This document shows positions 26,220 to 33,697 of a stretch of 64,000 nucleotides of DNA, one piece after another; the stretch's first letter is position 1; each line of letters opens with the position of its first letter. Under the pieces are notes generated by a model. The model saw nothing but the letters and a program-made list of their open reading frames with translations, did no database searches and had not been told where the DNA came from. The translations under genes and the position numbers were made by a program. This DNA is from Acidimicrobiales bacterium (lineage in GTDB: Bacteria; Actinomycetota; Acidimicrobiia; Acidimicrobiales; Aldehydirespiratoraceae), in contig JAWPML010000001.1 in NCBI GenBank assembly GCA_033344915.1, positions 310,001 to 374,000 on the forward strand, written 5' to 3'.

Positions 26220-27050
26220 ATGGAGGTCATCCTGCTCGGAACCGGGAGTCCGCTGCCCGACCCGAACCGGGCCGGTCCCTGCACGCTCGTCAAGGCCGGC
26301 GAGGGCAACGGGGAGCACGTCCTCTTCGACACCGGGCGGGGTTGTGTGATGCGGATGCCGCTCGCCCAGACGGCACCCGGCTTCCTCGCCGGCGTGGTGA
26401 TCACCCACCTCCACAGCGACCACCTCACCGCGTTCAACGACATCATCACGACGCACTGGATCACGGCGCCGGAGGGCACGCCGCTGCGGGTGTGGGGCCC
26501 GGTCGGGATCAAGCACTATGTCGGCCACATGCTCCTCGCCCTCGGCCCGGACATGACGTACCGCATGGACCACCACGACGACCTCAACTGGGAGCCCGAC
26601 GTCCAGGTGACCGAGGTGGTGCCGGGTGACTCGTTCACGATCGGGTCGATGTCGATCTCGTGCTTCGAGACGTGTCATGCGCCGGTCGAGCCGACCGTCG
26701 GGTATCGCGTCGAGAGCGAGGGCAAGGTCGTCGCCATCGCGGGGGACACGATCCCGTGCGACGGCCTCGACGCGCTCACGAAGGACGCCGACGTCTACGT
26801 GCAGACCGTGATCCGCGACGACATCGTCAAGACCATTCCGGTCCCGCGGCTGCAGGACATCCTCGACTACCACTCATCGGTCGAACAGGCCGGCCAGGTC
26901 GCGGCGAGGAACGGCGTGAAGACACTCATGCTCACGCACTATGTGCCCGCGCCCCAGCCGGAGCAGTACGACGAGTGGATCGCCATCGCGGCCAAGGAGT
27001 TCGACGGTGAGATCGTCATGGGCGACGACCTCACCTCCGTGACGATCTAG
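26220..27050 (+). CDS. MBL-fold hydrolase (RNase Z / arylsulfatase-like)
   Basis: A 276-residue metallo-beta-lactamase-fold protein starting two bases after the sulfatase stop, with GGAGG inside the end of that gene. LLGTGSPLPDPNRAGPCTLV is typical of the RNase Z/ElaC-like branch. ITHLHSDHLTAF supplies HxHxDH, VAIAGDT the bridging Asp, and MLTHYVP the last His. The exosite arm of tRNase Z is absent, and related proteins act as arylsulfatases or phosphodiesterases. As last gene of the operon it may share the sulfatase's substrate class. Confidence 0.85.
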   Translation: MEVILLGTGSPLPDPNRAGPCTLVKAGEGNGEHVLFDTGRGCVMRMPLAQTAPGFLAGVVITHLHSDHLTAFNDIITTHWITAPEGTPLRVWGPVGIKHYVGHMLLALGPDMTYRMDHHDDLNWEPDVQVTEVVPGDSFTIGSMSISCFETCHAPVEPTVGYRVESEGKVVAIAGDTIPCDGLDALTKDADVYVQTVIRDDIVKTIPVPRLQDILDYHSSVEQAGQVAARNGVKTLMLTHYVPAPQPEQYDEWIAIAAKEFDGEIVMGDDLTSVTI

Positions 27051-28180
27051 TCCCAGTCCACGGCGGCGTCGGGCGCGGCGGCGATCTTCGCTTCGGCGAA
27101 CGCGAACGTGTGGGCCGGGCTCACCATCGCGTGCTGGCTGCCGGCGTGGATGTCGCGGAAGGCTCGTTGGAACGGACCGTCCCGCAGCGCCGTCGTGCCG
27201 ATGTGGCGGTACAGCTTCTGGAGGGCCTCGGTCGACTGCTGGGTGAACCACGCGGTGGCCTGGAGCGCCTCGCCGACCAGCGACTGGTCGGGATTGTCGT
27301 TCAGGGCCGACTGCTCGGCCTTGGCGAAAGCGGTCCGAATCCACAGGTCTCCGGCCCGGAACAGGCTCTCGGCTTCGCCGAGGTCGTACTGGAAACGGGG
27401 GTCGTCGGCGAGCGTCGACTTGCCGGTCATGCGTTGCTTCGTGCGGGCGATCACCGCCGCCTCGTCGATGGCCCGTCGCATCACGCCGAGCGCCCAGCCG
27501 GCATGGCCGATCTCGGTGAGGTGGAGGATGCCGAGGTCGAACTGTTTGCCCCCGCGGTGGCGGGTGAAGCCGAACATCGAGAACGTCCGGTCCGCCGGCA
27601 CGACGCTGTCGATCCGATAGTCGTACGACGCCGTCGAGCGCAGGCCCATGACGTCCCAGTTGCCGATGATGTCGGCCTCGGCCTTCGGGACGACGGCGAA
27701 GATGTAGTCCGGGTCGCCCTCGTCCGGTGTGGTCATCGAGCCGCTGCCGGCCCAGTCCGCGTGTTCCAGTCCCGAGCCGAACGAGTAGTTCCCGGTGATG
27801 TGGAAGGCATCGCCCTGGGGCGCGGCGGTGCCGTTCGGCGCGAACTGGCCGGCGACGAGCGGGACGCCGTCGGCGAACATGACATCGGTGAACGAATCGG
27901 GGCAGTACGAGCTGAAGTAGGCGGTCGCGGTGCTGCCGGCCATCACGACCCAGCCGATCGAACCGTCGGCTCGAGCGAGTTCGGTGAAGACGTCGAGGCT
28001 GTCCGCCGCGTCGAGCTCCGCCCCGCCGACCTCCTTGGCGACGAGCGCGCCGTAGAGGCCCGCGTCCTTGCACATCGCGACCGCGGCGTCGGTCATCGGG
28101 GTGCCGGCCGCTTCGGCCTTGGCGCCTTCGGCGTCGAGGGCCGACCGAAGGTCGCGAGCGGCGTCGTGCAGGGAAGTCAT
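27047..28180 (-). CDS. Acyl-CoA-dehydrogenase-fold flavoprotein (HsaA/DszC-like monooxygenase)
   Basis: From ATG 28180 the protein has 377 residues. A GTG at 28222 would add 14 residues that look like promoter-region translation. GLYGALVAKEVGGAELDAAD, DGSIGWVVMAGSTATAYFSS and GNYSFGSGLEHADWAGSG are typical of the type-2 acyl-CoA dehydrogenase branch that includes flavin-dependent monooxygenases such as HsaA. QQSTEALQKLYRHIGTTAL near the C-terminus is the arginine/FAD-binding helix region. It may need a separate flavin reductase, not seen here. It converges with the MBL gene, overlapping by four bases. Confidence 0.8.
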   Translation of the reverse strand: MTSLHDAARDLRSALDAEGAKAEAAGTPMTDAAVAMCKDAGLYGALVAKEVGGAELDAADSLDVFTELARADGSIGWVVMAGSTATAYFSSYCPDSFTDVMFADGVPLVAGQFAPNGTAAPQGDAFHITGNYSFGSGLEHADWAGSGSMTTPDEGDPDYIFAVVPKAEADIIGNWDVMGLRSTASYDYRIDSVVPADRTFSMFGFTRHRGGKQFDLGILHLTEIGHAGWALGVMRRAIDEAAVIARTKQRMTGKSTLADDPRFQYDLGEAESLFRAGDLWIRTAFAKAEQSALNDNPDQSLVGEALQATAWFTQQSTEALQKLYRHIGTTALRDGPFQRAFRDIHAGSQHAMVSPAHTFAFAEAKIAAAPDAAVDWD

Positions 28181-28224
28181 GGGGGCCTCGAGGGGTCGGG
28201 TTCGTCGGTCGGGCGTTGCCACAG

Positions 28225-28230
28225 TAGGGT
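28225..28230 (+). promoter_or_regulatory. -10 box of the thiolase-like gene
   Basis: TAGGGT predicts +1 at 28237, three bases before ATG 28240, so the transcript is leaderless or nearly so. The divergent flavoprotein gene starts 60 bases away on the other strand. Confidence 0.5.
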
Positions 28231-28239
28231 CCGCCGACG

Positions 28240-29706
28240 ATGCCGAGCGAACCCAGCGAAGTCGTACTCATCGGGGCCGGGGCCGCCCACCAGCGCCTCA
28301 CCGAACCGGGCGCCGGGCATGACACGACCGGGTTGATCACCGAGGCTGTCGCCGCGGCGTTGGCAGACACCGGCTCGGCGCGTACGGCCGGTCGGGTCGA
28401 CTGGATCGGGGCCACCCGCGGGCTCTCGTGGCTCCCGGACGCCGCTCGCCGGGTCGCCGAAACGCTGGGCGTCGAGGCGCACACGGTCGCCGCCGACGTC
28501 GGCATCCCGCAGCAGACGCTCGTCAACCGGGCGCTCGCGGCGGTCCAGTCCGGCGCGGTCGACGTGGCGATCGTGTGCGGCGGTGAGACCAAGCATCGTG
28601 ACGATGTCGCCAAACGCGCCGGCGTCGAGCTCGCGGGTCACGGGCAGGACGGACTCGAGCCGGACACCCACATGGCGCCGGAAGGTGAGATCGTCGCCCG
28701 GCCCGAGATCGAGATCGGCATGGTGGCCCCGGTCCAGCAGTACGCCATGATCGACAGCGCTCGACGGGCGGCGGAAGGATGGACGCTCGACGAGCACCGT
28801 GACGACATCGCCGCGCTCTGGTCGCGCTTCAACCGTGTGGCGCAGGGCAATCCCCGGGCGGACTTCGGGGCGCCCATGACGGCGGCGGAGATCCGCGATC
28901 CGGGACCCGGCAACCGGCCGATCGCCTTCCCGTACAACAAGTGGCACAACAGCCAGTGGGGTGTGGACCAGGCGTCGGCTCTGGTCTTCTGTTCGGAGGC
29001 GGCGGCGGACGAACTCGGCGTCGATCGGGGCAAGTGGGTCTACCCCCACGTCGGCCTGGAGTCCTCGCTGTCGCTCTCGCTGAGCCGGCGCGGCGACCTG
29101 CACCGGTGGCCGGCGATGCGGATCCTCGGCGAGCGGGCGGCGGCCCACGTCGGTCGCGCGGTCGCGGACATGGATCATGTGGAGCTCTACAGCTGCTTCC
29201 CCGTCGCCGTTCGGATCCAGCAGAAGGAGCTGGGGCTGGACCCGGCCGGTACACCCACGCTCACCGGTGGCATGGCCTTCGCCGGCGGGCCGTTCAACAA
29301 CTTCGTGTACCAGGCGACGGTGGACATGGTCGAGGCGGTGCGGTCCGAGCCCGGTTCCTATGGCGCGGTCACCGCGGTCAGTGGCCTCCTGACGAAGCCG
29401 GCGCTCGCCGTGTGGTCGACGGAGCGGCCCGCGAACGGGGTCCTCCTCGACGATCTCGTCGACGACGCCCGCGCGGCCACGGCGGTGGCGCCCCTCGACG
29501 AGGAGCCGGACGGTCCGGGCACGATCACGACGTACACCGTCGTCTACGGCCCGGACGGCCCGGCATCCGTCGCCGCGATCGTCGACCTCGACTCCGGCGA
29601 ACGCGCCGTCGCCAAGCTCGATGACCCCGTCGCCGCCGAAACCGCCACCACGACCGACCTCATCGGCACCCGCGTCGCCGTCACCGGCCGCACGTTCTCC
29701 GGCTGA
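28240..29706 (+). CDS. Thiolase-like protein lacking the standard catalytic residues
   Basis: A 488-residue thiolase-superfamily protein. The N-terminal half has VNRALAAVQSGAVDVAIVCGGE, but the nucleophilic Cys normally just before this helix is absent (VAADVGIPQQTLV). The usual HEAF-type loop is replaced by ELYSCFPVAVRIQQKELGL, and the C-terminal Cys loop by GGMAFAGGPFNNFVYQA. About 90 extra C-terminal residues may form a small OB-like domain. Mycobacterial relatives are annotated as acetyl-CoA acetyltransferases, but this one may be structural or act by another chemistry. Confidence 0.75.
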   Translation: MPSEPSEVVLIGAGAAHQRLTEPGAGHDTTGLITEAVAAALADTGSARTAGRVDWIGATRGLSWLPDAARRVAETLGVEAHTVAADVGIPQQTLVNRALAAVQSGAVDVAIVCGGETKHRDDVAKRAGVELAGHGQDGLEPDTHMAPEGEIVARPEIEIGMVAPVQQYAMIDSARRAAEGWTLDEHRDDIAALWSRFNRVAQGNPRADFGAPMTAAEIRDPGPGNRPIAFPYNKWHNSQWGVDQASALVFCSEAAADELGVDRGKWVYPHVGLESSLSLSLSRRGDLHRWPAMRILGERAAAHVGRAVADMDHVELYSCFPVAVRIQQKELGLDPAGTPTLTGGMAFAGGPFNNFVYQATVDMVEAVRSEPGSYGAVTAVSGLLTKPALAVWSTERPANGVLLDDLVDDARAATAVAPLDEEPDGPGTITTYTVVYGPDGPASVAAIVDLDSGERAVAKLDDPVAAETATTTDLIGTRVAVTGRTFSG

Positions 29707-29730
29707 CCTTCCCCGACCCCCGAAACCCCG

Positions 29731-29781
29731 CGTTCTGGGTGAACGGAGGGCTGGAATCCAGCCCTCCGTTCACCCAGAACG
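29731..29781. repeat. Perfect 51-bp palindrome between converging genes
   Basis: Arms of 25 bases (29731-29755 and 29757-29781) are exact reverse complements around one central base; the outer part reads CGTTCTGGGTGAACGGAGGG. It lies between the stop of the thiolase-like gene (29706) and the stop of the converging MBL gene (29808), so it could act as a bidirectional terminator. A diverged copy occurs at 44478. Confidence 0.85.
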
Positions 29782-29807
29782 AAAAGGGGGAGGGGCGAAG
29801 GGAGGGG

Positions 29808-30437
29808 TCAGGTGAGGCCGAGTTCGGCGATGCGGTCGAGGACGCGAGGGCGTTCGTCGTCGATGACGGTGGTGTCACCGTGGCCGGTGTGGACGATCGT
29901 GTCGCCCGGCAACGTGAGTAGGCGGTCACGGATCGAGCGGAGAATCGTCGGCTCGTCGCTGTAGCTGCGTCCGGTCGCGCCGGGGCCGCCACAGAAGAGC
30001 GTGTCGCCCGAGATCACCCGGCCGGCATCGACCTCGTGGAAGCAGCAACAACCGGGCGAGTGGCCCGGCGTGTGGATGATGCCCACTTCGTGACCACCAG
30101 CGGACAGTGTCGTGCCCGGGACCACCTCGCCGTCGGGATCGGCGTTCGGGTAGACGACGTCCCACAGCATCCGGTCATCGGGGTGCAGCAGGATCGGCGC
30201 GTCGACCGCGTCGCGCAGGGCCGTGGCCGCGTTGATGTGGTCGTTGTGGCCGTGGGTCAGCACGATGGCGGTCACGCGCCGCCCGTTGACGGCGTCGACG
30301 ATCGGCTGATGGTCGTGGGCCGCGTCGAAGACCATCACCTCGCGGTCGTCGCCGACGATCCAGATGTTGTTGGTGACGTCCCATTCGCCCCCGTCGAGGG
30401 CGAAGATGCCGTCGGTTGTGACCAGCTCGATCGCCAT
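29808..30437 (-). CDS. MBL-fold hydrolase paired with mycothiol formaldehyde dehydrogenase
   Basis: A 209-residue glyoxalase-II-like protein: VLTHGHNDHINAA (HxHxDH), HTPGHSPGCCCFH, SGDTLFCGG, and the terminal HTGHGDTT. Mycobacteria carry a similar MBL gene next to the S-(hydroxymethyl)mycothiol dehydrogenase gene. The likely role is hydrolysis of an S-acyl (formyl) mycothiol thioester formed by that enzyme. It starts three bases after the dehydrogenase stop and is clearly co-transcribed. Confidence 0.85.
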   Translation of the reverse strand: MAIELVTTDGIFALDGGEWDVTNNIWIVGDDREVMVFDAAHDHQPIVDAVNGRRVTAIVLTHGHNDHINAATALRDAVDAPILLHPDDRMLWDVVYPNADPDGEVVPGTTLSAGGHEVGIIHTPGHSPGCCCFHEVDAGRVISGDTLFCGGPGATGRSYSDEPTILRSIRDRLLTLPGDTIVHTGHGDTTVIDDERPRVLDRIAELGLT

Positions 30438-30440
30438 TCG

Positions 30441-31526
30441 TCAGATCTCGACGACGGAGCGGAGCACTTCGCCGCGTTCCATCTTGTGAAAGGCCTCCTC
30501 GACGTCCTCCAGGGAGATCGTCTCGGACACGAAGCCGTCGAGATCGAGCCGTCCCTGCAGGTAGAGGTCGATGAGCATGGGGAAATCGCGTGACGGCAGG
30601 CAGTCGCCGTACCAGCTCGATTTCAGGGCGCCACCGCGCCCGAACACCTCCTGGAACGGCAGCGTGATCTCCATCTCCGGTGTCGGCACGCCCACGAGCA
30701 CGACGGTGCCGGCGAGATCGCGGGCCTCGAAACACTGCCGGTAGACCTGGGGGAGTCCGATGGCGTCGATGCAGACGTCGGCGCCGAAGCCGTTCGTGTA
30801 CTCCTGGATCTTCTCGACGGCGTCCTCGTTGCCCGAGTTCACCGTGTGGGTCGCGCCGAAGCCCTTCGCCCATTCGAGCTTCTGATCGTCGATGTCGACG
30901 GCGACGATCGTCGAGGCGCCGGCGAGCTTCGCTCCGGCGATCGCGGCGTCGCCCACCCCGCCGCAGCCGAAGACGGCGACCGTGTCACCCCGGCTCACGC
31001 CGCCGGTGTTGATCGCCGCGCCGATGCCGGCCATGACGCCGCAGCCGAGCAGGCCGGCTGCCGCGGGCGACGCACTCGGGTCTACCTTCGTGCACTGACC
31101 CGCGGCGACGAGCGTTTTCTCGGCGAAGGCGCCGATGCCGAGGGCGGGGGACAGTTCGGTGCCGTCCTCCAACGTCATCTTCTGCTCGGCGTTGAACGTG
31201 TTGAAGCAGAGGTGGGGCGTGCCCTTGTTGCACGCGCGACAGTTGCCGCACACGGCCCGCCAGTTCAGGATGACGAAGTCGCCGGGCTCGACCTCGGTGA
31301 CGCCGTCGCCGACGGACTCCACGATGCCGCTCGCCTCGTGGCCCAGCAGGAACGGGAACTCGTCGTTGATGCCACCCTCGCGATAGTGCAGATCGGTGTG
31401 GCACACGCCGCAGGCCTGGATCGCGACGACGGCCTCGCCCGGGCCGGGGTCCGGGATCACGATGTTCTCGATCGTGACCGGCTCACCAACCGCCTTGGCC
31501 ACCACACCCTTCACCGTCTGCGCCAT
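30441..31526 (-). CDS. mscR: S-(hydroxymethyl)mycothiol dehydrogenase
   Basis: A 361-residue zinc-dependent medium-chain dehydrogenase. The catalytic zinc motif is [15 protein letters not shown] with GHEASGIV; the structural zinc cysteines are in [15 protein letters not shown]; the NAD motif is [14 protein letters not shown] with an acidic VDIDDQK. Family and neighbour (MBL hydrolase) match the mycothiol-dependent formaldehyde/S-nitrosomycothiol reductase of mycobacteria. It detoxifies formaldehyde through its mycothiol adduct. ATG 31526 was chosen over an upstream in-frame start because AGGGGG lies ten bases before it and a -10 box sits further upstream. Confidence 0.88.
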   Translation of the reverse strand: MAQTVKGVVAKAVGEPVTIENIVIPDPGPGEAVVAIQACGVCHTDLHYREGGINDEFPFLLGHEASGIVESVGDGVTEVEPGDFVILNWRAVCGNCRACNKGTPHLCFNTFNAEQKMTLEDGTELSPALGIGAFAEKTLVAAGQCTKVDPSASPAAAGLLGCGVMAGIGAAINTGGVSRGDTVAVFGCGGVGDAAIAGAKLAGASTIVAVDIDDQKLEWAKGFGATHTVNSGNEDAVEKIQEYTNGFGADVCIDAIGLPQVYRQCFEARDLAGTVVLVGVPTPEMEITLPFQEVFGRGGALKSSWYGDCLPSRDFPMLIDLYLQGRLDLDGFVSETISLEDVEEAFHKMERGEVLRSVVEI

Positions 31527-31561
31527 GTCGTCTGCCCCCTGAGGCTCTCGTCGGACGCGAA

Positions 31562-31567
31562 ACCGTA
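31562..31567 (-). promoter_or_regulatory. -10 box of the formaldehyde detoxification operon
   Basis: On the minus strand this reads TACGGT and predicts +1 near 31555, giving a leader of about 29 bases with an AGGGGG ribosome-binding site before ATG 31526. Confidence 0.45.
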
Positions 31568-31608
31568 GCAGTCGTCTTCGGCCCCCCGGCTTTGGCCCGA
31601 CGCCGGAC

Positions 31609-32283
31609 TCAGCCGGCGAGAAGCAGCGGCTCGACGTGATCCCAGGTGCCGGGGACGACACCGAGCATCTCTTCGCGGCCGACGGCTTCGAGGTCGTCGA
31701 ACTCCAGGCCGGCGAGTTCGTCGACGATCGCGTCGTAGTCGTCGTGCAGGACGCGGTTCGTGGGGTCCAGCCCGCTGACGATCGCGAGTCCTGTCGGCTC
31801 GACGTCGACGGTCGTGACGGTGAGGTCCGGCCGGTGGCGACGCAGGGCGACCACGACCTTCCAGACGTCGCCGGACCAGACGACCGTCGAACGGTCGCGC
31901 GACGCGGTCTTCGCGTCGATGGGGAGACAGTCGTGGATCATGATGATGCCGTCGGCGTGGGAGTGCGCCTCGACGTTGGCGACGTCGCGCAGCGTCTGCT
32001 CGTGGAGGTGCAGGCCGTCCACGAACGCGAGGTCGATCGGGCCGCCCAGCAGACCGACGAGCTCGGGGTCGGCGAAGAAGGCATCGGATGTTGCCGGCAC
32101 GATGACGGTGTTCTCCGGCGGGTTCTCGACCTTCGGCTCGGGGTCCACGCCGACGGTGCGGGTGCCGGGTCGGACGAAGGACAGCGAGTGACCCTCGTGC
32201 ACGCCGATCTCGAGATAGCGCTCGGGCTGCACGATCTCGTGCGCCCGGCGGAGGAGCCCGTAGTAGGTGGAGATGTCGGTCAT
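31609..32283 (-). CDS. Class I SAM-dependent methyltransferase
   Basis: A 224-residue protein with the Methyltransf_24-type core: [20 protein letters not shown] as the SAM-binding loop (motif I), [13 protein letters not shown] as motif [19 protein letters not shown] as post-motif, and [15 protein letters not shown] 32283 is ten bases after the stop of the TylF-like gene, so the two methyltransferases form an operon. The related group methylates sugars or rhamnosyl residues. The substrate is unknown. Confidence 0.82.
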   Translation of the reverse strand: MTDISTYYGLLRRAHEIVQPERYLEIGVHEGHSLSFVRPGTRTVGVDPEPKVENPPENTVIVPATSDAFFADPELVGLLGGPIDLAFVDGLHLHEQTLRDVANVEAHSHADGIIMIHDCLPIDAKTASRDRSTVVWSGDVWKVVVALRRHRPDLTVTTVDVEPTGLAIVSGLDPTNRVLHDDYDAIVDELAGLEFDDLEAVGREEMLGVVPGTWDHVEPLLLAG

Positions 32284-32293
32284 CGGTCGCGTC

Positions 32294-33118
32294 CTAGGTC
32301 GTTCGGCGCCAGTGGACGCCAGTCCAGTCGACGGGCACGATCTCGTCGGTGATGCCATGCCGGTCGCGATAGTCGGTGCACGCCTGGCGACACGGTTCCC
32401 AGGCGCCGTAGTCGTCGACGATGACGTAGCCGCCGACGGAGAGCTTCGGGTAGAGCGCCTCGAGGGCATCCATCGTGGACTCGTACATGTCGCCGTCGAG
32501 CCGCAGGATCGCAAGCTGGTCGATCGGCGCGGCGGGAAGGGTGTCGCGGAACCAGCCCTCGAGGAACTGCACCTGGTCGTCCAGCAGGCCGTAGCGGGCG
32601 AAGTTGGCCCGTACCTGGTCAGCGGACACGGCGAGCGTGGGGACATCGCTCATGTCGTGGCCGACGTCCTGCGGGAACGCCGTGGCATCGGGCGCAGGCA
32701 GACCCTGGAAGCTGTCGGCGACCCACACCCGCCGGTCCGCGTCACCCCACGCGTCGAGCATTCCCCGCATCAGGATCGTCACGCCGCCCCGCCAGACGCC
32801 CGTCTCGATGAAGTCGCCGGGGACGCCGTCCGCCAGCACCGAGTCGACGCAGCGACGAACGTCGGCGAGCCGTTGGCGCCCGACCATGGTTTCGGCCGCG
32901 GGCGGCCAGTCGTTGCCGTCGTCGCGCGTTGCGGGGTCCCCACCGCGGCGGGTGAGCCGCCAGCCGTGCGAGCGCAGGGTCGACCGCAGCTCCTCGCTGT
33001 CGCCGGGCCACTCGGCGAGGTCGACGTCGTGGGCCTCCTCGTCGAGGAAGAGCTCGCGCGTGAGGCATCCCATGAGGAGGTCGACATAGCGGTCGCGAAG
33101 CACGGTGGCGGTGACCAT
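32294..33118 (-). CDS. TylF/MycF-type O-methyltransferase
   Basis: A 274-residue protein with GDFIETGVWRGGVTILMRGML (SAM loop), VWVADSFQGLPAP, QLAILRLDGDMYESTMDAL and GGYVIVDDYGAWEPCRQA. These are TylF-family signatures, including the metal-binding aspartates around DGD and DDY. TylF and MycF methylate hydroxyls of macrolide sugars; similar enzymes also modify glycopeptidolipids and surface polysaccharides. It is upstream of, and probably co-transcribed with, the other methyltransferase, and nine bases downstream of the acetyltransferase gene. Confidence 0.87.
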   Translation of the reverse strand: MVTATVLRDRYVDLLMGCLTRELFLDEEAHDVDLAEWPGDSEELRSTLRSHGWRLTRRGGDPATRDDGNDWPPAAETMVGRQRLADVRRCVDSVLADGVPGDFIETGVWRGGVTILMRGMLDAWGDADRRVWVADSFQGLPAPDATAFPQDVGHDMSDVPTLAVSADQVRANFARYGLLDDQVQFLEGWFRDTLPAAPIDQLAILRLDGDMYESTMDALEALYPKLSVGGYVIVDDYGAWEPCRQACTDYRDRHGITDEIVPVDWTGVHWRRTT

Positions 33119-33127
33119 CGCCGCAGC

Positions 33128-33658
33128 CTATTGAGGTCGTGGAAGAACCCAGATGCCGTGGGGCGCACTCGGGAAGAAGGCCAACGTGCGCTCCTCCTGC
33201 AGCGTGAAGCCGAGGCGTTTCGCCACGTTCTGCGACGACGTGTTGGACGGCAGGATGACGCTGAACAGGCGATCGTCGTCGTGGTTCGCCCACGCCCACT
33301 CGACGGTTGCCCGCCCCGCCTCGGTCGCGTAGCCGTGTCCCCAGTGGGCCGGATCGAACGTCCAGCCGCATTCGAGCCCGGGCCAATCCGCCCGCTCCGG
33401 CCGGTGGGTGCCGGCCCGACCGATCAGCTCGCCGGTCGCTCGCAGCTCGACCGCCCACTGGCCGGAGTTCCGCAGCGCCCACTGCCCGAGGTGGTGCGCC
33501 ATCTGACGCCACGCGGCCTCTCGATCGAACGCTTCGGGGATGTGGAGTGACGCCCGTACCTCTGGGGAGGTGTGGATCGCGAGATACCGGTCGATGTGGT
33601 CCTCCCGGAACGGTCGGAGCAGAAGTCGATCGGTCTCGACGGTGGGGCACGATGACAC
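33128..33658 (-). CDS. GNAT acetyltransferase (RimJ/RimL-like)
   Basis: A 176-residue GNAT protein: ETDRLLLRPFREDHIDRYLA at the N-terminus, LIGRAGTHRP, the acetyl-CoA loop region AHWGHGYATEAGRATVEWAW, and NTSSQNVAKRLGFTLQEER. It resembles RimJ/RimL enzymes that acetylate N-termini or small amines. GTG 33658 coincides exactly with the +1 predicted from its promoter; longer readings would run through the divergent gene. It heads the methyltransferase operon. Confidence 0.83.
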   Translation of the reverse strand: MSSCPTVETDRLLLRPFREDHIDRYLAIHTSPEVRASLHIPEAFDREAAWRQMAHHLGQWALRNSGQWAVELRATGELIGRAGTHRPERADWPGLECGWTFDPAHWGHGYATEAGRATVEWAWANHDDDRLFSVILPSNTSSQNVAKRLGFTLQEERTLAFFPSAPHGIWVLPRPQ

Positions 33659-33664
33659 GGCTTC

Positions 33665-33691
33665 AAAGTATCCGGCGACGGACGATACGGT
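33665..33691. promoter_or_regulatory. Two divergent leaderless promoters in a 39-bp gap
   Basis: Minus strand: TACTTT (33670-33665) has its last T seven bases before GTG 33658. Plus strand: TACGGT (33686-33691) has its last T seven bases before GTG 33698. Each +1 falls exactly on the first base of a GTG start codon. Confidence 0.6.
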
Positions 33692-33697
33692 CGCGGC

